This document shows, one piece after another, positions 1 through 4,985 of a DNA stretch of 5,357 nt (positions are counted from its first letter, which is position 1; every line of letters starts with the position of its first letter). The DNA is from an uncultured Gammaproteobacteria bacterium. GTDB taxonomy: Bacteria; Pseudomonadota; Gammaproteobacteria; Acidiferrobacterales; CAJVXG01. The position numbers were made by a program, and so were the translations under genes. Below the pieces are notes generated by a model. The model worked only from the letters and a program-made list of their open reading frames with translations, had not been told where the DNA came from and did not search any database. The stretch lies in NCBI GenBank assembly GCA_913009215.1, contig CAJVXG010000110.1, forward strand, positions 1-5,357. The letters run 5' to 3'.

Positions 1-392
1 CGGACGATTTCGATACGCTCAATCTGGTCAATGGGTATATCCTGAAACGAGGTCGTACCCAGTGTTGCTGAACCGACCTTGATGCCATTGATTAGCACCA
101 ATACCTGGCCGGATTCAGCACCGCGTAAATAGAATGATGTGGCTTTGCCCGGGCCACCGCTATTACTGATACCCAGGCCCACAGTCCCGCGCAATAAATC
201 TGGTACAGAAGTAGCTTGCTGGCGCTCAATATCGTCTCTGGTGATGACGGTAACCGACGCTAATGTACTGTCAGCCGTGGTCGCAGTACGTGTTGCCGTG
301 ACGACTACGGTATCTGATCTGGTTTCATCGGCAGCCACAGCGACCGGGGTGTTGACCAGAATAATACCGGCCCAAAGAAAACGTAAAACCAT
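1..392 (-). CDS. btuB: BtuB-like TonB-dependent vitamin B12 outer-membrane receptor, N-terminal part (cut by window edge)
   Basis: The reading frame starts at an ATG (392-390) and stays open to position 1, giving 130 codons plus two bases of a family usually around 600 residues long. Residues 1 to about 21 look like a Sec signal peptide: a short basic start, a hydrophobic core, then AVA-A. Residues 27-35 read DTVVVTATR, a TonB box almost identical in style to that of E. coli BtuB. The plug domain follows, with VTVITRDDIERQQ, then SVPDLLRG, a GG-rich turn, FYLRG and VLVLINGIKV, then IERIEIV. All are typical plug motifs. The protein would bind corrinoids outside the cell and import them into the periplasm using TonB energy. 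Substrate assignment to B12 rests mainly on the cobalamin riboswitch directly upstream and the divergent cob operon. The beta-barrel is outside the window, so its integrity cannot be judged. Confidence 0.93.
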   Translation of the reverse strand, partial: MVLRFLWAGIILVNTPVAVAADETRSDTVVVTATRTATTADSTLASVTVITRDDIERQQATSVPDLLRGTVGLGISNSGGPGKATSFYLRGAESGQVLVLINGIKVGSATLGTTSFQDIPIDQIERIEIV

Positions 393-397
393 GGTTA

Positions 398-403
398 CTC
401 CTT
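398..403 (-). promoter_or_regulatory. Shine-Dalgarno of the btuB-like gene
   Basis: On the minus strand this reads AAGGAG, five bases before the ATG at 392. It fixes the start codon. Its AAGG part is also one side of the hairpin proposed to hide the ribosome site (400-445), so it is the probable point of riboswitch control. Confidence 0.85.
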
Positions 404-445
404 CGCACTCACCCGTGCAAATACTGTAAACGTGAGAAACGAAGG
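400..445 (-). promoter_or_regulatory. RBS-sequestering hairpin of the riboswitch expression platform
   Basis: In the btuB transcript CCTTCG (445-440) can pair with CGAAGG (405-400), and CTCAC (436-432) with GTGAG (412-408). The two helices are separated by a small internal loop (3 nt against 2 nt) and closed by a loop of about 19 nt. The outer helix includes four of the six Shine-Dalgarno bases. There is no U-run after it, so translational rather than transcriptional control is inferred. The base pairing is read directly; the regulatory role is inference. Confidence 0.65.
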
Positions 446-469
446 CCGCAGAGACGATATTGGCTCTTC
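441..469 (-). promoter_or_regulatory. Candidate anti-sequestering hairpin, mutually exclusive with the RBS hairpin
   Basis: In the btuB transcript GAAG-A-GCC (469-462) can pair with GGC-CTTC (447-441), giving seven pairs with one bulged A. Its 3' strand shares positions 441-445 with the 5' strand of the RBS-sequestering helix, so only one of the two can form at a time. This is the usual design of an ON/OFF switch. Which state is ligand-bound is inferred from the family, where AdoCbl normally represses. Confidence 0.5.
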
Positions 470-481
470 AGAATACCCTCC

Positions 482-496
482 GTATTCCCCAAACAC
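482..496 (-). promoter_or_regulatory. Candidate P13/L13 hairpin that kisses the riboswitch core
   Basis: Just 3' of the aptamer, GUGUU pairs with AAUAC (one G-U pair), with a loop of UGGGG. The loop can pair with the C-run of L5 in the aptamer core (598-602 on the plus strand is GGGGG, so CCCCC in the RNA). An L5-L13 kissing loop is the established ligand-dependent contact of AdoCbl riboswitches. A competing perfect six-pair hairpin (GAATAC/GTATTC, 471-487) uses the same AATAC strand. Confidence 0.55.
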
Positions 497-500
497 ACTT

Positions 501-693
501 CTGGCCGGTCTCCGGGCTTACGAGTTAGTGCCTTCATCTGCGCCTTCCCATGCTTTTGCACAGTGGCGTATGCAGACTATGACTCGCTTACCGTTGCGGG
601 GGCAGCGCTGGAATTGTCGTAACCATATGGTTTAAACGCACCAGCTTCCCGTTTCATCCCTGTAAGTGAAAACTTATCAGGGACACCTGAAGC
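501..693 (-). promoter_or_regulatory. Adenosylcobalamin riboswitch aptamer upstream of btuB
   Basis: Read on the minus strand, the conserved blocks come in the correct order. A P1/P2 start (CTTCAGGTG) is followed by a bulged hairpin of 11 pairs (683-657) and then ACGGGAAGCTGGTG (652-639). Next come CCAGC, GCTGCCCCCGCAACGGTAAGCGAG in two overlapping blocks (606-583), and the B12 box GCCACTGTGC (567-558). The series ends with GGGAAGGCGCAG (549-538) and the closing GCCCGGAGACCGGCC (516-502), which compares with GCCCGAAGACCTGCC in E. coli btuB. The GCTGG/CCAGC arm carries an enlarged loop that includes a 12-bp palindrome (621-632). The aptamer binds AdoCbl and is expected to reduce receptor synthesis when B12 is plentiful. 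Confidence 0.95.
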
Positions 694-739
694 AAATGAG
701 GGCGAACCTTATGTTGCTGTGGTTTGTCAGTCAAGCAAA

Positions 740-745
740 ATTATA
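740..745 (-). promoter_or_regulatory. Candidate -10 element of the btuB/riboswitch transcript
   Basis: The minus strand has a perfect TATAAT here, in an AT-rich stretch about 45-50 bases before the first riboswitch helix. That is the right distance for a start near 733. No good -35 hexamer lies 16-18 bases upstream (AAACAT at 17), and no TGN extension is present, so it would be a weak or activator-dependent promoter. Confidence 0.45.
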
Positions 746-882
746 CGACAATATTTTTTATTATGTTTTATTTACAGTTATCCGGATTTGTTATTGTTGA
801 TTGTTTTCATGAAAAACAGTGTTGTATTTTTTGTTCATGATCTTTTACTCTTAGCAGCTTGTTTAATGATCGAGATAGCAAT

Positions 883-1410
883 GTGAAGCAATTAATCCTC
901 GGCGGTGCGCGATCCGGAAAAAGCAGGCTGGCGCTGCAATATGCTGAACAAAGTGGCCTTGAGCTGGTTTTTATTGCGACCGCTACTGCCAGCGATGAAG
1001 AAATGGCCATACGTATTGCCGCGCACCAGGATGGGCGTAACAGTGCATGGCGATTGGTCGAAGAGCCTGTAGCTCTGGCAAAGGTGTTAGAACAAAATGC
1101 AAACGAAAGCCGCTGTATCGTTGTCGATTGCCTGACTTTGTGGCTGAGTAATTTAATAGGGCACAACGAACACACATCTCAGGCGAGTTTCGAGCAGCAA
1201 CGAAACGATTTGATACAATGTATACCGGCCTTGTCCGGCCACATTATATTTGTCAGCAATGAACTGGGTATGGGGCTGGTCCCGGGGACCGCTCTGGGCA
1301 GACATTTTCGTGATGAATTGGGTCGACTGCATCAGGATATAGCCGCAATCTGCGATTGCGTTATCCTGACGATAGCCGGGATACCGCAAATACTAAAGGG
1401 AGAACGATGA
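883..1410 (+). CDS. cobU: CobU: adenosylcobinamide kinase / adenosylcobinamide-phosphate guanylyltransferase
   Basis: This bifunctional cytoplasmic enzyme phosphorylates adenosylcobinamide and then transfers GMP to it, making AdoCbi-GDP for CobS. With a GTG start at 883 the protein is 175 aa, close to the 180-181 of enterobacterial CobU. The P-loop GGARSGKS is at residues 7-14, matching the family's extreme N-terminal position. H48 in AAHQDGR aligns with the histidine that is guanylylated in Salmonella CobU. VDCLTLWLSN (81-90), VSNELGMGLVP (124-134) and the C-terminal AGIPQILK (165-172) are further family signatures. A GAGA seven bases before the GTG could serve as a weak ribosome site. An in-frame TTG at 859 would add eight residues that the family lacks and has no clear Shine-Dalgarno. 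It is the first gene of the operon. Its TGA overlaps the ATG of cobT. The function is secure; the start is less so. Confidence 0.95.
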   Translation: MKQLILGGARSGKSRLALQYAEQSGLELVFIATATASDEEMAIRIAAHQDGRNSAWRLVEEPVALAKVLEQNANESRCIVVDCLTLWLSNLIGHNEHTSQASFEQQRNDLIQCIPALSGHIIFVSNELGMGLVPGTALGRHFRDELGRLHQDIAAICDCVILTIAGIPQILKGER

Positions 1411-2465
1411 TGGGTCTGAAATGGTTGGAGTACGCAGTTAAAGCACCAAGCGAGGAATGGCATTATCAGGCACTACAACGACAAAACCAGTTAACGAAAC
1501 CGCAAGGCTCATTAGGGCTATTGGAATATATTGCAGTAAGCATGGCCGCGATGCAGGCAGTGAGGCAACCGGTTCTTGAGAATATACATATCAGTGTGTT
1601 TGCAGCCGATCATGGCGTTGTCGAGGAGGGGGTGTCTTTGTTTCCACAGTCTGTAACTACAGAAATGGTAAAGAACTTTTCAGAGGGTGGTGCTGCCATC
1701 AGTGTATTGGCACAGCTGCATAATGCAACGCTGGAGGTCATCGACGTTGGCACAAAATACAATCCTGGGCCATTGCCGAAAGTCATATCCATGCGGGTTG
1801 CTGCCGGTACGGAGAATATGACCAGGAAGGCGGCCATGACGGTGGAGAAATTAACACTGGCCATGCGGGCCGGCAGGGAAGCGGCCGAAAGGGCAAAGTT
1901 GCATGGCGCGCAATTGTTCATTGGTGGAGAGATGGGTATTGGTAATACCACATCGGCCACGGCACTGGCTTGCGCTATTTTAGAAAAACCAGCGGTTGAA
2001 TTAACCGGACCCGGTACCGGTCTGGACAGTGCCGGGGTTGCAAAGAAGGCAGCGGTTATCGAGCGGGCCTTGTCCCTGCATCAGCAGGACACCGTGGATC
2101 CGTTGAAATTGTTACGTACACTGGGTGGTTTCGAGATTGCTGCCCTGTCGGCCGCCTATGTGCGCTGCGCGCAGTTGGGGCTGCCGGTATTGATCGATGG
2201 TTTTATATGCAGTGCGGCGGCATTGATTGCAACACGCCTCAGCCCCGACGCCAACCAATGGTGGTTTTATGCACACACGTCGGCCGAACCAGGACATGCC
2301 GCCATGATGCAGGCATTGCATGCCAGGCCGTTGCTCAATCTGGGTATGCGCCTGGGTGAAGGCAGCGGTGCCGCTGTCGCGGTTTCGGTAATGCGATCTG
2401 CTGTGGCGCTGCATAACAACATGGCGACCTTTGCCGAAGCCGATGTGGCTGAAAGCCTGGACTAA
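1407..2465 (+). CDS. cobT: CobT: nicotinate-nucleotide--dimethylbenzimidazole phosphoribosyltransferase
   Basis: The enzyme transfers ribose phosphate from nicotinate mononucleotide to a lower-ligand base, normally dimethylbenzimidazole, making alpha-ribazole 5'-phosphate. The 352 residues compare with 356-359 in enteric CobT. Visible family motifs are KPQGSLG (31-37), FAADHGVVEEGVS (65-77), GGEMGIGNTT (173-182, E175), EPGH, and LGEGSGAA with the glutamate at 318. That residue aligns with the catalytic base Glu317 of Salmonella CobT. A start at 1356 is possible in frame but would add 17 unrelated residues from inside cobU. The ATG at 1407 forms an ATGA overlap with the cobU stop and follows GGGAG (1398-1402). 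The adjacent ATG at 1410 has better spacing and is an equal alternative. The coupling to cobU suggests equimolar synthesis. Confidence 0.96.
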   Translation: MMGLKWLEYAVKAPSEEWHYQALQRQNQLTKPQGSLGLLEYIAVSMAAMQAVRQPVLENIHISVFAADHGVVEEGVSLFPQSVTTEMVKNFSEGGAAISVLAQLHNATLEVIDVGTKYNPGPLPKVISMRVAAGTENMTRKAAMTVEKLTLAMRAGREAAERAKLHGAQLFIGGEMGIGNTTSATALACAILEKPAVELTGPGTGLDSAGVAKKAAVIERALSLHQQDTVDPLKLLRTLGGFEIAALSAAYVRCAQLGLPVLIDGFICSAAALIATRLSPDANQWWFYAHTSAEPGHAAMMQALHARPLLNLGMRLGEGSGAAVAVSVMRSAVALHNNMATFAEADVAESLD

Positions 2466-2470
2466 AGAAC

Positions 2471-3082
2471 GTGTCCGGCTTGCTGGTTGATGCCATCTAT
2501 CTATTACGCCACGGCGAAACGGTAAGTGGCCAATGTTATATTGGTCATCTGGATGTTGCGCTCAGTGATCTTGGCCGCAAACAAATGGAAGTATCGACGG
2601 CGGGTATGGATGGCTGGGATGTTATTGTTACATCGCCGCTAATACGTTGCGCTGAGTTTTCCCGACAATTGGCGCAACGACTGAATATACCGGTTGTCAC
2701 CGAAACAGATATTCGTGAAATTGGTTTTGGTGTATGGGAGGGCCTTGATGCCAAAACCATTCAAGCGCGTTATCCGGAACAGTATCGTGTTTTTTTGAAT
2801 GATCCGGAAGAGAACTCGCCACCGGGTGGCGAGTCGCTATTGATTTTTCAACAGCGTGTATTGACAGCGTGGAGGTCGCTGCAGCAGCAATATGCCGGAC
2901 AGAAGATTCTACTGGTGGCGCATGGCGGTACAATTCGGATCTTGCTGCAGGAAATATATTCCATGCTATGGGCCGAAGTATTCGCCATCTCCGTTGCACA
3001 TGGTTGTATAATTTGTATTGAGCAGGACAGCAATAATCCTGGAAATACACTGCCTTACCAATATTTGAATCAATCCGCCTGA
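2471..3082 (+). CDS. cobC: CobC: alpha-ribazole phosphatase, histidine phosphatase superfamily
   Basis: This is a member of the phosphoglycerate-mutase-like histidine phosphatases, 203 aa long, the usual CobC length. RHGET at 13-17 supplies the phosphorylated histidine H14. SPLIR (55-59) supplies the second arginine, E83 in REIGFGVWEG is the likely general acid, and H151 in VAHGG is the second catalytic histidine. PPGGES at 117-122 is also typical. The superfamily is broad, so alpha-ribazole phosphatase is inferred from its position between cobT and cobS. In that pathway it removes the 5'-phosphate from alpha-ribazole phosphate or from adenosylcobalamin phosphate. The start is a GTG five bases after the cobT stop, preceded only by AAAGAA, so translation probably depends partly on coupling. 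Its TGA shares one base with the cobS ATG. Confidence 0.92.
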   Translation: MSGLLVDAIYLLRHGETVSGQCYIGHLDVALSDLGRKQMEVSTAGMDGWDVIVTSPLIRCAEFSRQLAQRLNIPVVTETDIREIGFGVWEGLDAKTIQARYPEQYRVFLNDPEENSPPGGESLLIFQQRVLTAWRSLQQQYAGQKILLVAHGGTIRILLQEIYSMLWAEVFAISVAHGCIICIEQDSNNPGNTLPYQYLNQSA

Positions 3083-3831
3083 TGCTTAAGCCATTTTATA
3101 TTGCAATACAGCTGATGACGCGCATCCCTGTGCCGCAGTCAATGTCCAATGAATCCAGAGATCAGGGTCGGGCTGTGTTGTATTTTCCCTTCGTTGGTTT
3201 ATTGATTGGGACGATATTGTGCGGTTTACAATGGATATTACAGCACCAGGAGCATATTCTTGGTGCCGTTATCATATTGATTGTCTGGGTTGGCATTACC
3301 GGTGGCCTGCATCTGGATGGCCTGGGAGATAGTGCCGATGGCTGGCTCGGTGGTCATGGTGATCGCGGTAAGACCCTGGCTATTATGAAGGACCCACGCT
3401 CCGGTGTTGCGGCCATAGTTATTATTGTTTTGTTATTACTGACTAAATTTGTTGCTATTAGTCTGGTGCTTGGCAAACAGGATTATTGGCCATTGCTGTT
3501 GGCGCCGATGCTGGGTCGGGTTGCCGTGCTACCTCTTTTTATAACTACAATTTATGCGCGACCCGGAGGCATGGGTGAGACGATGCAGCAATATACCCCA
3601 AGAATAGCCGGGTGGTTGCTGACGATAGCCGGGATTGTTTTTGTTGTGTATTTATGCCGTTGGCAGGCGCTTGTAGTTTTGTTAGTTGTTTTGTTCGTGG
3701 CCGCATTTCTGCGGTGGCTCATGAAACGGCACCTCGGCGGTATCACCGGTGATACTACCGGCGCTTATATCGAGTTAATCGAGGCCAGCGCATTGATTGG
3801 TTTTGCCATTACAGTACCCGAGATTTTGTAA
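3082..3831 (+). CDS. cobS: CobS: adenosylcobinamide-GDP ribazoletransferase (cobalamin synthase)
   Basis: This inner-membrane enzyme joins AdoCbi-GDP with alpha-ribazole (or its phosphate) to give adenosylcobalamin (phosphate), releasing GMP. It is 249 aa against 247 in E. coli. The start FYIAIQLMTRIPVP matches the family's N-terminus. GGLHLDGLGDSADG (74-87) is the acidic Mg-binding signature, followed by MKDPRSGV (102-109). A second conserved block, GGITGDTTGAYIEL, is at 219-232. About seven hydrophobic segments are visible, near residues 33-51, 59-77, 109-130, 136-157, 175-192, 195-212 and 232-247. No Shine-Dalgarno is seen before the ATG. It overlaps the cobC stop as TGATG, so termination-reinitiation is likely. 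The TAA overlaps the start of the next gene by one base. Confidence 0.95.
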   Translation: MLKPFYIAIQLMTRIPVPQSMSNESRDQGRAVLYFPFVGLLIGTILCGLQWILQHQEHILGAVIILIVWVGITGGLHLDGLGDSADGWLGGHGDRGKTLAIMKDPRSGVAAIVIIVLLLLTKFVAISLVLGKQDYWPLLLAPMLGRVAVLPLFITTIYARPGGMGETMQQYTPRIAGWLLTIAGIVFVVYLCRWQALVVLLVVLFVAAFLRWLMKRHLGGITGDTTGAYIELIEASALIGFAITVPEIL

Positions 3832-4508
3832 TGGCCAAAAAAACACTGCTGTCCTGGAGTAGCGGTAAAGACAGCGCCTGGGCACTGTATATACTGAGAA
3901 AACAAAAGGACTTCGAGATTGTGGGTCTGGTGACCACGATTAACGAGGAATTCAATCGGGTGGCTATGCATGCAATACGCGAAGTATTGCTAGAGACACA
4001 AGCCGATGCGGCGGGTTTGCCATTACATAAAATAAAATTACCCTATCCTTGCAGTAACGAGGAATACGAGCATCGCATGCAACAATTTATTGATTCGATT
4101 CAGCAAGACAGGATCGAATGCATGGCCTTTGGTGATCTCTATCTGCAAGATATCCGACAATACCGTGAACAGCAGCTTGTAGGCACCGGTATTGATCCTG
4201 TTTTTCCGCTTTGGCAAATTCCCACGGGACAATTATCAAGAGCAATGATTCATGGTGGTTTAAAGGCGCGTATCAGTTGTGTCGACCCAGGGCAACTGGA
4301 CAAGAGTTTTGCAGGGCGTGACTACAATCTATCATTCCTGGCCGACCTGCCGGAGGGTGTGGACCCTTGTGGCGAGAATGGTGAGTTCCACAGCTTTGCC
4401 TATGCTGGCCCAATGTTTGCGCACGATATTGAAATTCGATGCGGGGTCACCACGCAGCGCGACGGTTTTATTTTTACGGATTTACTGTTGGATACAGTGT
4501 CTATGTAG
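3831..4508 (+). CDS. DUF71/COG2102 PP-loop ATPase (Dph6-like fold), probable B12-salvage role
   Basis: The 225-aa protein belongs to the N-type ATP pyrophosphatase superfamily. The PP-loop SSGKDS is at residues 10-15 after a short beta strand (KTLLSW). Family-specific blocks follow: FGDLYLQDIRQYRE (100-113), PLW (126-128), and near the C-terminus GENGEFHSF (181-189), a DUF71 hallmark. Archaeal and eukaryotic relatives are diphthine--ammonia ligases that activate a carboxylate with ATP and amidate it. Bacteria have no diphthamide, so automatic labels such as 'diphthine--ammonia ligase' would be misleading here. The TAATG overlap with cobS puts it in the same translational unit as the nucleotide-loop genes. 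That supports the published comparative-genomics proposal that some bacterial DUF71 proteins serve B12 salvage. An ATP-dependent amidation or adenylation of a corrinoid intermediate is my inference. The family is certain, the substrate unknown. Confidence 0.88.
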   Translation: MAKKTLLSWSSGKDSAWALYILRKQKDFEIVGLVTTINEEFNRVAMHAIREVLLETQADAAGLPLHKIKLPYPCSNEEYEHRMQQFIDSIQQDRIECMAFGDLYLQDIRQYREQQLVGTGIDPVFPLWQIPTGQLSRAMIHGGLKARISCVDPGQLDKSFAGRDYNLSFLADLPEGVDPCGENGEFHSFAYAGPMFAHDIEIRCGVTTQRDGFIFTDLLLDTVSM

Positions 4509-4661
4509 ATCAATAAGATAGCCCTGCTTAGTCAGAGTATTTCCAGTTTTCATCTAAATATATTGAACGCAATTACTTCCATTACGTCTAACTCAATAAG
4601 CATATTTATTCGTTAATAAATATATGCAATGGCTTATGTCACAAGATATTTAATTTTCAGG
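4509..4661. other. AT-rich gap after the cob operon, no gene seen
   Basis: No convincing open frame or RNA gene lies here on either strand. I see no GC-rich hairpin followed by a T-run, so the cob operon's terminator is not evident. The one structured element is the inverted repeat at 4596-4637. The right end leads into the promoter of the next gene. Confidence 0.6.
4596..4637. repeat. AT-rich nested inverted repeat
   Basis: The outer arms are ATAAGC (4596-4601) and GCTTAT (4632-4637). Inside them GCATATTTATT (4600-4610) can pair with AATAAATATATGC (4615-4627) around a CGTT loop, with a two-base bulge. Outer and inner stems share the GC at 4600-4601, so they are alternatives. With no T-tract it is a poor terminator. 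It sits about 28 bases before the -10 of the next gene, so it may instead be a protein-binding site or an mRNA 3'-end structure. Confidence 0.45.
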
Positions 4662-4670
4662 TGCTATAAT
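4662..4670 (+). promoter_or_regulatory. Extended -10 promoter of the 93-aa gene
   Basis: The sequence TGCTATAAT is a perfect extended -10 (TGN plus TATAAT). No recognisable -35 lies at the usual distance (CAAGAT at 17 bases), which fits an extended -10 promoter. A start near 4677 would leave a leader of about 27 bases. This places the promoter inside the longer frame beginning at 4629 and argues against that upstream start. Confidence 0.6.
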
Positions 4671-4689
4671 TGCGACAAGCGGAGTATAA

Positions 4690-4696
4690 AAGGAGG
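4690..4696 (+). promoter_or_regulatory. Strong Shine-Dalgarno of the 93-aa gene
   Basis: AAGGAGG is followed by seven bases and then the ATG at 4704. It is the strongest ribosome site in the window and decides the start codon. It is notable beside the nearly absent sites inside the cob operon. Confidence 0.8.
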
Positions 4697-4703
4697 AGCC
4701 ATT

Positions 4704-4985
4704 ATGCTGGATCACCTTTTACGAGAAGCCGAATTATTCAAGCGTGATCACGGCGTCTATCCCGATGTCGTTTATCTCAATCCTGGCCATTGCGCCGAAC
4801 TGGAATCCGAAAATCCCTGGATGTTTGCAGAAGACTTGTCTTTAAGGTTGGGCTTTGAGATCAAGGTTTTTCCTGCATCGGTTCAACCACAACCCACCGT
4901 AGCCTACCATGGTGATCTGGAATACCACGATGATGAGGCCGAGCAGCCCTGGCTTGGCCAGCTTGGGATACGAAAGAGTGCCTGA
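4704..4985 (+). CDS. Small acidic protein of unknown function, 93 aa
   Basis: I do not recognise this protein. The ATG at 4704 is chosen because a perfect extended -10 and a strong Shine-Dalgarno lie directly before it. The frame stays open back to an ATG at 4629, but that start lies upstream of the promoter. The protein is acidic (about 17 Asp/Glu against 7 Lys/Arg), with no signal peptide or membrane segment. Residues 1-14 look helical (LDHLLREAELFKRDHG). Then comes a hydrophobic strand in YPDVVYLNPGHCAEL (19-33), a second helix around 41-49 and a strand at 51-57. The alternation suggests a small soluble alpha/beta domain. The tail from about 71 is Asp/Glu/His-rich (DLEYHDDEAE). Single Cys30 and His29 lie in the NPGHC turn. 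It has its own promoter, so membership in the cob operon is unlikely. Its stop directly abuts that of the convergent gene. Confidence 0.8.
   Translation: MLDHLLREAELFKRDHGVYPDVVYLNPGHCAELESENPWMFAEDLSLRLGFEIKVFPASVQPQPTVAYHGDLEYHDDEAEQPWLGQLGIRKSA

Noticed and set aside
139..635. Plus-strand frames of 96 and 67 codons
   Set aside because: They lie antisense to the receptor coding region and the riboswitch. Both underlying features are strongly supported and the translations resemble no protein family.
797..828. Sigma-70 promoter for the cob operon (TTGATT or TTGTTT with TGTATT)
   Set aside because: Both hexamers are poor matches and the spacing is off (20 or 16 bases). In AT-rich DNA such matches are expected by chance, so I did not annotate it.
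1356..1406. Upstream ATG extending CobT by 17 residues
   Set aside because: The extra residues come from within cobU and are absent from the family. The ATG at 1407/1410 has a Shine-Dalgarno and overlaps the cobU stop.
807..3050. Several minus-strand frames of 60-120 codons opposite the cob genes
   Set aside because: They are shadows of well-supported genes, have no ribosome sites or family motifs, and show composition typical of antisense translation.
4279..4521. 80-codon plus-strand frame at the end of the DUF71 gene
   Set aside because: It overlaps the conserved C-terminal part of DUF71 (including GENGEFHSF) in another frame and has no ribosome site.
4629..4703. Longer N-terminus (25 residues, with Cys-x-x-Cys) of the 93-aa protein
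   Set aside because: It would span the extended -10 element and the strong Shine-Dalgarno and has no ribosome site of its own.
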